Assembly (NCBI GenBank): GCA_900491605.1
Contig: UESW01004571.1
Location: forward strand, 131,091 to 195,090
Source: Calamus simplicifolius
Lineage: Eukaryota; Streptophyta; Magnoliopsida; Arecales; Arecaceae
Length of the DNA: 64,000 nt
Direction: 5' to 3'
A program made the translations under genes and the position numbers. The notes under the pieces were generated by a model. That model searched no databases. It saw only the letters and a list, made by a program, of their open reading frames with translations, and was not told the origin of the DNA. Within the stretch, counting starts at the first letter, position 1, and every line of letters starts with the position of its first letter. Positions 14,292-27,119 of this stretch are shown here, one piece after another.

Positions 14292-14756
14292 TGTAGGGAG
14301 AAATAGTCTCCGAGGCATGCATATTTTTAAAAATTGATAACTATTATCATTGCGGAAATTAAAAGATTACATATTAATCTATCTAACATGCATCAAGATC
14401 ATATCTTTGCCTATATATTCAGGGTCGTTTGATCTAAAATATACATATAAAACATCAAGATCATATCTTGATCTTCAAGATGACTAGTCACACTATTATC
14501 TTGAAGCCTGCCTTAAGATCTAGGGATCAAATCACTTACCTTAAGAACAGTAGGTAAATCCTTATCGCTCTGCAGCCGTTCAATCGTTCGGCCTCTAGTA
14601 TCGTCCACACGAAGCCCCGAATGATCAGATTTTCGGGAGTGCTAGCTCGCGAAAAAATAGCTTTGCTGATCTTGAATCCTCTCACTTGAATCTTCCTTTA
14701 AGATCCACCAGGCTTCCGCTAACACCAGAATCACTAGGATTTTCTTATTCTAACAT

Positions 14757-14802
14757 TTTAGAATTACAATCCACGACAATTTAGAATTACAATCCACGAC
14801 AA
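14757..14802 (-). repeat. Perfect 23-bp tandem duplication in the LTR
   Basis: Two adjacent identical 23-bp copies (14757-14779 and 14780-14802), each containing TTAGAATTACAATCCACGAC. They lie just downstream of the predicted transcript start in the LTR's own orientation and look like a replication-slippage event. Confidence 0.95.
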
Positions 14803-14856
14803 ATCATGTATTGTTGTTCTATTTTTGTTCTGTGTTCTCTGGTGAGGGAATGCCCT

Positions 14857-14866
14857 CTATTTATAG
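14857..14866 (-). promoter_or_regulatory. TATA box of the solo LTR
   Basis: The reverse strand reads CTATAAATAGAGGGC, a textbook plant TATA box, followed by an untranslated-leader-like CACCAGAGAACACAG. Its direction agrees with the TG...CA polarity of the LTR. Confidence 0.75.
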
Positions 14867-14949
14867 TCTAGATTTAGCCTTGACATTTAAATCTGATATT
14901 TAAGAATCCATCGTTTGGCAAAAGCAAAGAGACGCCGAAGGTGCGGCGC

Positions 14950-15057
14950 TTGGTTTAATTCCGACGTTCGGAGAAAACCAAGGAGTCGCAGTGTTTGGTT
15001 TAGTTCCGTCGTTCGGAGAAAACCAAAGAGACGAGGGATAAATCCGACGTTCGGTAA
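14950..15057 (-). repeat. 45-bp tandem repeat in LTR U3
   Basis: TTGGTTTA recurs at 14950 and 14995 (45 bp), each followed by a TTCGGAGAAAACCAA segment. A partial third copy (CCGACGTTCGG) ends near 15055. It lies upstream of the TATA box in LTR orientation, where plant LTRs often carry enhancer-like direct repeats. A regulatory role is inference only. Confidence 0.75.
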
Positions 15058-16302
15058 ATAAATGTCATGCATTAAATTCTATCTCATGAGATGAGATTTT
15101 AGCCATCTTATCATATGAGATCCATATTCGAGAGGTTTGGGATTCTGATCTGAATTTATTTGACTTAACCTACATAGATCATGGTCCAAGCCCAAATTAA
15201 ATTTGGCTAGTCCTGAATCTATTTAAATTCAAATCAAGTCTAATTTCAAATCAATATTTGAAATTGACTTGTCCTTCTAATAGACTTAAACCAAATTGAA
15301 TCTTATTCAATTGTACTTAACCCAATTGAGATAATTCAATCAATCAAATTGATTAATTAAATCATATACGATTCTCAATCGTTGATTAGCAAATAGATCA
15401 TCCTAGGAAACTTCTATGCGTGTGACTCTCTAGGTTCGAACCTAAGCCGGTAGCATAGAAACAACTTTCTGTATTAATCAATGTGTCCATCTAGCAATGG
15501 AACCCGACGTCCGGATAGGTCGAAGAGTTGCCGAGCAAACTCCAAGAACCCTAAGAAACAGTTACCGTATAATTCATTCTCTTGACCACAAATGCTAAGG
15601 ATGGCTTAAGAGCCTGTCAACTCTAAATAGCAAATCCATAAAGTGATTTCAACTTTAGTGATCATGTGACTTTCACATGAAGTGCCTTGGCCAAGGTCTT
15701 GCTAAATTGAAACACAAGCATTTCTCCTTTTAATGGGATAGGTCAAATTCCATCTTGATCTACAACTGACTACCACAAGTACTTGACTGCACCCAATAAC
15801 CTTTCGTAGCTGGATTAGAAATCCAGGTGGTCCGGCACCTAAGTACAATGAGTTGCTTGTAAGCCACTGATTGTGATCTTTAGGTCTGAAGGATACTTAT
15901 ACCTATATCTTCTCGGATTAACTCTTGACAGCAGAGTATCCGGAAATGAGTCACGTTCGGTGAAATGTACTTCTACACTTTCACCTGTATGTCATACCAG
16001 TGTCTCTACACTCCTTGGTTAAGAGGATAACCAACAAATATGATATACAACATCCTATAATTGATAGTACTATGACTCTGTCATAGTATATCATTTGGTC
16101 GCGAACTCTTTTAAGGACCTTTTAAGATAAATCCTCCTTTATCATGAGGAAGATCCTAAGGGCTTAATTACTTTAAGGAGTATTAAGAAGATGTTCTTGT
16201 AATGAATAAACTGCCAAATAACTTTTATTAATATATCAATTTATATACAATTTACATCAGCACAATCATCAAATGATTGGCTTTAGGATACAATTCCCAA
16301 CA

Positions 16303-16307
16303 GATCT
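16303..16307. repeat. Target-site duplication GATCT, right copy
   Basis: Directly follows the LTR terminus CCCAACA and is identical to 14287-14291. Confidence 0.93.
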
Positions 16308-19300
16308 ATCCAACGGCTACGATCCATCCGATCGGCGATGATACGACGGTTGCGATGGATCCAAGCCATGATCCCGATCGGAGATGATCGATCGGACCTT
16401 TGCGATCAATCGGATCGGCGACGATCCAATAGTTGCGATCGATCCAATCCATGATCCCGATCGGAGATGATCGATCCGAAGCTTGCAATCCATCCGATCG
16501 GCGATGATATCCGATGGTTGCGATCGATCCAAGCCATGATCCCGATCGGCGATGATCGATCGGACCGTTGCAATCCATCCGATCGTCAATGATCCTACGA
16601 TCATGATCGATCCAAGCCAAGATCTCGATCGGCGATGATCAATCTGACGGTTTTGATCCATCCGATCGGCGATGATATCCGACGGTTGCGAGCGATCCAA
16701 GCCATGATCCCGATCAACAATGATCGATTGGACCGTTGCGATACATACGATCGGCGATGCTCCGACAGTTACGATCGATCCAAGCCATTATCCCGATCGG
16801 CGATGATCGATCCGACGGTTGCGATCCATCCGATCGGCGATGATATCCAACGGTTGCTATCGATCCAAGCCATGATCCCGATCGGTGATGATCGATCGAC
16901 GGTTGCGATCCATTCGATCGGCGATGAAATGATGGTTGCGATCGATCCAAGCCATGATCCCGATCGACAATGATCGATCGGACCGTTGCGATACAACCGA
17001 TCTGCGACGATCCGACGGTTGCGATCGATCCAAGCCATGATCTCGATTGGCGATGATCGATCCGACGGTTACGATCCATCCGATCAACGACGATATGAGA
17101 TGGTTGCGATCGATCTAAGCCATGATCCCGATTGGCAATGGTCGATCGGATCATTGTGATCCATCTGATCGTCGATGATCCAACTATTGCGATCGATTCA
17201 AGCCATGATCCTGATCGGCGATGATCGATCCGACCATTGTGCCCTATCTGATTGGCAACGATATCCGATGGTTGCGAGCGATCCAAGCCATGATATTGAT
17301 CGGTGATGATCGATCGGACCGTTTCGATCCATCCAATCGGCGATAATATGACGGTTGCGATCGATGCAAGCCATGATACCGATCAACAATGATCGATCCG
17401 ACGGTTGCGATCTATTCGATCGGCGATGATATATGACGGTTGCGATCTATTCGATCGGCGATGATATCGACGGTTGTGATCGATCCAAGCCTTGATCCCG
17501 TTCGGCGATGATCGATCCGACGGTTGTAATCCATCCGATCGGCTACGATACGACAGTTGTGATCGATCCAATCTATGATCCCGATCAGCGATGATCGATC
17601 GGACCATTGGGATCCATCCGATCAGCGATGATCCGCTGGTTGCGATCGATCCAAGCCACGATCCCGATCAGCGATGATCGATCCGACTGTTGCGATCCAT
17701 CCGATCGGCGATGATATCCGACGGTTGCATTCGATCCAAGCCATGATCCCTATTGGCAATGATCGATCCGACGATTGCGATCCATCCGATCGGCGACGAT
17801 AAGATGGTTACGAGCAATCCAAGCCATGATCCCGATCAGCTATGATCGATCCAACGATTGCGATCCATCCGATCGGCATCGATATCCGACGAGCGCGACT
17901 GATCCAAGCCATGATCCCGATCGGCGATGATCGATCCGATGGTTGCGATCCATCTGATCGGCGATGATATGACTGTTGCGATCGATCCAAGCCATGATCC
18001 CGATCGGTGATGATCGATTCGACGGTTGCGATCAATCTGATCGGCAACGCTCCGATGGTTGTGATCGATCCAAGCCATAATCCAGATCATTGCGATCCAT
18101 CCGATCGACGACGATATCCGATGAGTGCGATTGATCCAAGCCGTGATCCCGATTGGCGATGATCGATCCGACGGTTGCGATCCATCCAATCGGCGATGAT
18201 ATCTGACAGTCGCGATCGATCCAAGCCATGATCCCGATCGGCGATGATTGATCTGACGGTTGCAATCCATTCGATCGGCGATGATATTCGATGGTTGTGA
18301 TCGATCCAAGCCATGATCTTGATCGGGGATGATCGATCCGAAGGTTGTGATCCATCCGATCAGCGATGATATCATGATCCCGATCAGCAATAATCGATTG
18401 AACCGTTGCGATCCATTCGATCGGCGATGCTCCGACGGTTGCGATCGATCCAAGCCATGATCCCGATAGGCGATGATCAATCCGACGGTTGCGATCCATC
18501 CGATCGGCGACGATATCCGACGGTTGCGATCGATCCAAGCCATCATCCTGATCGGCGATGATCGATCCGACGATTGCGATCCATCCGATCGGCGACGATA
18601 TCCGATGGTTGCGATCGATCCAAGCCATGATCCTGATCGGCGATGATCGATCCGACGGTTGCGATCCATCCGATCGGCGACAATATCCGACGGTTGCGAT
18701 CTATCCAAGCCATGATCCCGATTGGTGATGATCGATCGGACCGTTGTGATCCATCCAATAATCGATGATCGACTATTGCATCGATCCAAGCCACGATCCC
18801 AATCGGCGATGATCGAATCGATGGCTGTGATCCATCCAATCAGCAACGATATCCCACGGTTGCGATCAGTCCTAGCCATGATCCCGATCGGCCATGATTG
18901 ATCCGACGGTTGCGATCCATCCGATTGGCGATGATATCCGACGGTTGCAAGCAATCTAGGCCATTATCTCAATCGGCGATGATCGATTGGACCGTTGCGA
19001 TCCATGATCCCGATCGGCGATGATCCGATGGTTGCGATCGATCCAAGCCATGATCCCGATCGGCGATGATTGATCCGGCGATGCGATCCATTCGATCGAT
19101 GACGATATCCGACGGTTGCGATCGATCCAAGCCATGATCCCGATCGGCGATGATCGATCCGACAGTTGTGATCCATTCGATCGGCGATGATACGATGGTT
19201 GCGATCGATCCAAGCCATGATCCCGATCGGCAATGATCGATCCGACCGTTGCGATCCACCCGATCGGCGATGATCCAACGGTTGCGATCGATCCAAGCCA

Positions 19301-22300
19301 TGATCCCGATCGATGATGATCGATCCGACAGTTGCGATCCATCATATTGGTGACGATATCCGACGGTTGCGATCGATCCAAGCCATGATCCCGATCGGCG
19401 ATGATCGATCCGATGGTTGCGATCCATTCGATCGGCGACGATATCCAACGGTTGCGATCCATCCAAGCATGATCCCGATCTGTGATGATCGATTCAATGG
19501 TTGTGAACCATCCGATCGGCGACGATCGGACGGTTGATATCGATCCTAGCCAAGATCTCGATCGGCGATGATTGATCCGACGATTGCGATCCATCCGATC
19601 GGCAATGGTCCAACGGTTGCGATCGATCCAAGCAATGATCCCTATCGGCGATGATCGATCCCACGGTTGCAATCCATCCGATCGGCGACAATCCGATGGT
19701 TGCGATCGATCAAAGCCATGATCCTGATCGGCGATGATCGATCCGACAGTTGCGATCAATCCGATCAGAGATGATCCGACAGTTGCGATCGATCCAAGCC
19801 ATGACCTCAATTAGCGATGATCGATCCGACGGTTACGATCCATCTGATCAGCAACGATATGAGACGGTTGCGATCGATCCAAGCCATGATCCCGATCAGC
19901 GATGGTCAATCGGATCGTTGCGATCCATCCGATCGTCGATGATCCGACTATTGCGATCGATCCAACCCATGATCCCGATTGGCGATGATCGATCCGACGG
20001 TTGCGCCCCATCCGATTAGCGACGATATCCGACGGTTGCGAGCGATCCAAGCCATGATCTCGATCGGCGATGATCGCTTGGAACGTTTTGATCCATCCGA
20101 TTGGGATGATACGACGGTTGCGATCGATACAAGCCATGATACCGATCAGCGATGATTGATCCGATGGTTGCGATCTATTCGATCGGCGATGATATCTGAC
20201 GGTTGCAATCGATTCAAGCCATGATCCCATTCGGCGATGATCGATCCGACGGTTGCAATCCATCCGATCGGCGATGATACAATCGGACCGTTGGAATCCA
20301 TCCGATCGTGGATGATCCGATGATTGCGATCGATCCAAGTCATGATCCCGAACGGCTATGATCGATCTGACGGTTACGATCTATCCAATCGGCGATGATA
20401 TCCGATGGTTGCGATCGATCCAAGTCATGATCCCGATCGGCGATGATTGATCCGATGGTTGCGATCCGTCCGATCGGCGACGATATGACTATTGCGATCG
20501 ATCTAAGTGATGATCCTGATCGGCGATGATTGATCGGACCTTTGCGATCCATCCGATCGGCGATGATCCGATGATTGTGATCGATCCAAGCAATGATCCC
20601 GATCGACGATGATGGATCCGACGGTTGCGATCCATCCGATCGACGATGATCCAATGGTTACGATCGATCCAAGCCATGATCCCGATCGGCGATGATCGAT
20701 CCGATGGTCGCGCTCCATCCGATCGGCAAGGATATCTGACGGATGCGATCGATCCAAGCCATGATCACGATTGGCGATGATCGATCCAACATTTGCGATC
20801 CATTCGATTGGCGACGATATCGACTGTTGCAAGCGATCCAAGCCATGATCCCGAACGGAGATGATCGATCGATCGTTGCGATCCATCCGGTCGGCGACGA
20901 TCCAACGGTTGTGATCGATCCAAGCCATGATCCTGATCGGCGATGATCGATCTAACGGTTGCGATCCATCCGATCGGCGATGCTCCGAAGGTTGCGATCG
21001 ATCCCAGCCATGATCCCGATCGGCGATGATCAATCCGACGGTTGCGATCCATCCGATCGTCGATGATCCAACGATTGCGATCGATCCAAGCCATGATCCC
21101 GATCGGCGATGATCGATCCAACGTTGCGATCCATCCATCGGCGACGATATCCGATGGTTGGAGCGATCCAATCCATGATCCTGATCGACGATGATCGATC
21201 CAAGTCATGATCCCGATCGGCATGATCATCCCGATGGTTGCGATCCATCCGATCTACGACGATACGATGGTTGCAATCGATCCAAGCCATGATCCGATCG
21301 ACGATGATCGATCGGACCATTGCAATCCATCCGATCGGCGATGATTCAATGGTTGCGATCGATCCAAGCCATGATCTCGATCGTCGATGATCAATCCGAC
21401 GGTTTCGATCCATCGATCGGCGACGATACGACAGTTGTGATCGATCCTATCTATGATCCCGATTGGCGATGATCGATCGGATCGTTGCGATCCATCCGAT
21501 CGGCGATGATCCAATGGTTGCGATCGATCCAAGCCAAGATCTCGATCGGCGATGATCGATCCGATGGTTACGATCCCACCGATCAGCGATGATATCCGAC
21601 AGTTGCGATCGATCCGGGCCATTATCCCGATCAGCGATGATCGATCCGACGGTTGTGATCCATCCGATCGACGACGATACGACGGTTGCGATTGATCCAA
21701 GCATGATCCCAATAGGCGATGATCGATCGGACGGTTGCGATCCATCCGAACGGTGATGATCCAATGGTTGCGATCAATCCAAGCCATGATCCTGATCGGT
21801 GATGATCGATCCAACGGTAGCGATCCATCCGATCAGCGATGATATGAGATGGTAGCGATCGATCCAAGCCAGAATCCTGATCGGCTATGATCGATCGGAC
21901 CGTTGCGATCCATCCGAATGTCGATGACCCGACGATTGCGATCAATCAAGGCCATGATCCCGATCGGCGATGATCAATCCGACGGTTGCGATCCATCCGA
22001 TCAGTAAAGATATCCGACGGTTGCGATCGATCCAAGCCATGATCCCGATCGGCGATGATCGATCGGACCGTTGCGATCCATCCGATCCTCAATGATCCGA
22101 CGATTGCGATCAATCAAGCCATGATCCCGATCGGCGATGATCGAACCGATGGCTGTGATCCATCCGATCGATGATAATATCCGACGGTTGCAATCGATCC
22201 AAGCCATTATCCGATCAGCGATGATCGATACGACGGTTGCGATCCATCCGATCGGCGACGATATCCGACGGTTGCGATCGATCCAAGCACGATCCCGATC

Positions 22301-25300
22301 GGCGATGATCGATCGAACCATTGCGATCCATCCGATCATCGATGATCCGACGATTGCGATCGATCCAAGCCATGATCCCGATCGGTGATGATCGAACGAC
22401 GGCTGCGATCCATCCGATCGGTGACGATATCTGATGGTTGCGATCGATCCAAGCCATGATCATGATCGGCGATGATCGATCCGATGGTTGTGATCCATTT
22501 GATCGGCGATGATATCCGACTGTTGCGATCGATCCAAGCCATGATCCCGATCGAAGATGATCGATCGGACCATTGCGATCCATCCGATCGGCGATGATCC
22601 AACGGTTGTAAATCGATCCAAGCCATGATCCCGATCGGCGATGATCGATCGACGGTTGCGATCCATCCGATCGGTGATGCGACGGTTGCGATCGATCCCA
22701 TCCATGGTCCCGATCGGCGATGATTGATCGAACCGTTGCGATCAATCGATCATCGATGGTCCGACGATTGCAATCGATCCCAGCCATTATCCCAATCGGT
22801 GATGATCGATCCAATGGTTGCGATCCATCCGATCGTCGATGATCCGACGATTGCGATCGATCCAAGCCATGATCCCGATCGCCGATGATCGATCGACGGT
22901 TGCGAGCGATCCAATCCATGATTCCGATCGACGATGATCGATCCAAGCTATGATCCCGATCGGCGATGATCGACCCGATGGTTGTGATCCATCTGATCGG
23001 CGATGATACGACGGTTGCGATCGATCCAAGCCATTATCCCGATCGGCGATGATCGATCGGACCATTGCGATCAATTCGATCGGCGATGATCCGACGGTTG
23101 CGATCGATCAAGCCATGATCCGATCGGCGATGATCGATCCGAAAGTTGCGATCCGATCGGCGACGATAACCGACGTTGCGATCGATCCAAGCCATGATCC
23201 CGATCGGCGATGATCGATCCGACGGTTGCGATCCATTCGATCGGCAATGATACGACGACTGCGATCGATCCAAGCCATGATCCGATCAGCGATGATCGAT
23301 CGGACGTTGCGATCCATCCGATCGACGACGATATAACGGTTGCGATCGATCCAAGCCATGATCCGATCGGCGATGATCGATCGACGGTTGCGATCCATCC
23401 GATCGGCGATGATATCCGATAGTTGCGATCGATCCAAGCCATGATTCCGATCGGCGATGATCGATCGAACCGTTGCGATCCATCCGATCGATGATGATCC
23501 GACGGTTGCGATCGATCCAAGCCATGATCCCGATCGGCGATGATCGATCCGAAATGCGATCCATCCGATCGGCGATGATCCGATGGTTGCGATCGATCCA
23601 AGCATGATCCCGATCGGCGATGATCGATCCGAAGTTTGCGATCCATCCGATCGGCGACAATCCGATGGTTGCGATCGATCCAAGCCATGATTCCGATCGC
23701 GATGATCGATCCGACGGTTGCGATCCATCCGATCGCGACGATCCGATGGTTGCGATCGATCCAAGCCATGATCCCGATCGGCGATGATCGATCGATGGTT
23801 GCGATCCATCCGATCGGCGACGATCCGACGGTTGTGATCGATCCAAGCCATGATCCTGATCATGATCGATCCCGATCATCCGATCGGCGATGATATCCGA
23901 CGGTTGCGATCATCCAAGCCATGATCCCGATCGGCGATGATCGATCGGACCGTTGCGATCCATCCGATGTCGATCGATGTTGCGATCAATCAAGCCATGA
24001 TTCCGATCGGCGATGATCGATCGACGGTTGCGATCCATCCGATCGGCGAAGATCCGACTATTATGATCGATCCAAGCCATGATCCTGATCGGCGATGATC
24101 GATCGGACCGTTGCGATCCATCCGATCATCGATGATCCGATGGTTGCGATCGATCCAAGCCATGATCCCGATCGGCGATGATCGATCCGACGGTTGCGAT
24201 CCATCCGATCGGACGATATCCGACGGTTGCGATCGATCCAAGCCATGATCCCGATCGGCGATGATCCGATGGTTGCGATCCATCCGATCGGTGACGATAT
24301 CCGATGGTTGCGATCAATTCAAGCATGATCCCGATCAGCGATGATCGATCGACCGTTGCGATCAATCCGATCATCGATGATCCGACGATTGCAATCGATC
24401 CAAGCCATGATCCGATCGGCGATGATCGATCCGATGTTGCGATCCATCCGATCGGCGATGGATCCGATGGTTGCGATCGATCCATGCCATGATCCCGATC
24501 GCGATGATTGATCGACAGTTGCGATCCATCCGATTAGCGATGATATCCGACGGTTGCGATCGATCCAAGCCATGATCCTGATCGGTGATGATCGATCGGA
24601 CCATTGCGATCCATCCGATTGGCGATGATCTGACGGTTGCGATCGATCCAAGCCATGATCCGATCGGCGATGATCGATCCGGTTGCGATCCATTCGATCG
24701 GTGACGATATCCGATGGTTGCGATCGATCAAGCCATGATCCCGATTGGCGATGATCGATCCGACGATTGCGATCCATCCGATCGGCGACGATACGACGGT
24801 TGCGATCGATCCAAGCCATGATCCCGATCGGCGATGATCGATCGAACGTTGCGATCACCCGATCGGCGATGATCCGACGGTTGCGATTGATCCAAGCCAT
24901 GATCCCGATCGACGATGATGATCCGACGGTTGCGATCATCCGATCGACGATGATATCCGACGGTTGCGATCGATCCAAGCCATGATCCCGATCGGTGATG
25001 ATCGATCCGACGGTTGCGATCCATCCGATCGCCAATGATTCGACGGTTGCTATCGATCCAACCATGATCCCGATCGGCGATGATCGATCGACGGTTGCGA
25101 TCCATTCGATCGGCGACGATCCGACGGCTGCGATCGATCCAAGCCATGATCTCGATCGGCGATGATCGATCGGACGTTGCGATCCATCCGATCGGCGACG
25201 ATATGGTTGCGATCGATCCAAGCCATGATCCGATCGGCGATGATCGATCCGACGGTTGCGATCCATCCGATCGGTGATGATATCCGATGGTTGCGATCGA

Positions 25301-27119
25301 TCCAAGCATGATCCCGATCCACGATGATCGATCGGACCATTGCGATCAATCCGATCGGCGATGATCCGACGGTTGCGATCGATCCAAGCCATGATCCTGA
25401 TCGGCGATGATCGATCCAAAAGTTGCGATCCATCCGATCGGCGACGATAACCGACGGTTGCGATCGATCCAAGCCATGATCCCGATCGGCGATGATCGAT
25501 TCGAAGGTTCGATCCATCCGATCGGCGATGATACGACGGTTTCGATCGATCCAAGCCATGATTTCGATCGGTGATGATCGATCCGATGGTTGCGATCCAT
25601 CCGATCGCGATGATCCGATGGTTGCGATCGATCCAAGCCATGATCCCGATCGCGATGATCGATCCGACGGTTGCGATCCATCCGATCGGCGATGATCCGA
25701 CGGTTGCGATCGATCCAAGCCATGATCCCGATCGGCGATGATCGATCCAACGGTTGCGATCCATCCGATCGGCGATGATCCGATGGTTGCGATCGATCCA
25801 AGCCATGATCCCGATCGGCGATGATCGATCGGACCGTTGCGATCCATCCGATCGATGATCGACATTGCGATCGATCCAAGCCATGATCCCGATCGGCGAT
25901 GATCGATCCGACGGTTGCGATCCATCCGATCGGCGATATCCGACGGTTGCGATCGATCCAAGCCATGATCCCGATCGGCGATGATCGATCGGACCGTTGC
26001 GATCCATCCGATCGGCGATGATCCGACGGTTGCGATCGATCCAAGCCATGATCCCGATCGGCGATGATCGATCCGACGGTTGCGATCCATCCGATCGCGA
26101 CGATCCGACGGTTGCGATCGATCCAAGCCATGATCCCGATCGGCGATGATCGATCGACGGTTGCGATCCATCCGATCGCGACGATCCGATGGTTGCGATC
26201 GATCCAAGCCATGATCCCGATCGGCGATGATCGATCGATCGTTGCGATCCATCCGATTGATGATCCGATGGTTGCGATCGATCCAAGCCATGATCCCGAT
26301 CGGCGATGATCGATCCCTGTGATCCATCCGATCGGTGACGATATCCGACGGTTGTGATCGATCCAAGCCATGATCCCGATCGGCGATGATCGATCCGAAT
26401 TGCGATCCATCCGATCGGCGACGATCCGACGGTTGCGATCGATCCAAGCCATGATCCGATCGCGATGATCGATCGGACGTTGCGATCCATCGATCGGCGA
26501 TGATCCGACGGTTGCGATCGATCCAAGCCATGATCCCGATCGGCGATGATCGATCCGATGGTTGCGATCCATCCGATCGGCGACGATATCCGACGGTTGC
26601 GATCGATCCAAGCCATGATCCCGATCGGCGATGATCGATCCGGTTGCGATCCATCCGATCGGCGACGATATCCGATTGTTGATCGATCCAAGCCATGATC
26701 CCGATCGGCGATGATCGATCCGACCGTTGCGATCCATCCGATCGGCGATGATCCGATTGCGATCGATCCAAGCCATGATCCCGATCGGCGATGATCGATC
26801 CGATGTTGCGATCCATCCGATCGGATGATCCGACGGTTGCGATCGATCCAAGCCATGATCCCGATCGGCATGATCGATCCGACGGTTGCGATCCATCCGA
26901 TCGCGATGATCCGATGGTTGCGATCGATCCAAGCCATGATCCGATCGGCGATGATCGATCGACGGTTGCGATCATCCGATCGGCGATGATCCGACGGTTG
27001 CGATCGATCCAAGCCATGATCCCGATCGGCGATGATCGATCCGACGGTTGTGATCCATCCGATTGGCGACGATATCCGATGGTTGCAATCGATCCAAGCC
27101 ATATCCCGATCGGCGATGA

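Larger units (their letters stand above)
14292..16302 (-). mobile_element. Solo LTR of an LTR retrotransposon (2011 bp)
   Basis: Read on the reverse strand, it opens TGTTGGGAATTGTATCC and closes TTTCTCCCTACA: canonical TG...CA ends with a short terminal inverted repeat. It is flanked by a perfect 5-bp duplication (GATCT). Removing the LTR and one GATCT restores an in-phase satellite unit, which proves a simple insertion. There is no primer-binding site, polypurine tract, gag or pol, so this is a solo LTR left by recombination between two LTRs. A reverse-strand TATA box at 14857-14866 puts the likely transcript start near 14830, giving a U3 of about 1.47 kb and R-U5 of about 0.54 kb. The opening sequence looks like a Copia-type LTR to me, but the superfamily is not proven without an internal domain. 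The only sizeable open frame inside (14887-15072, reverse) overlaps internal repeats and is not a gene. Confidence 0.93.

Noticed and set aside
14887..15072. Reverse 61-codon open frame with a repeated GFLRT peptide
   Set aside because: The peptide repeat is the 45-bp tandem repeat of LTR U3, upstream of the LTR promoter in its own orientation.
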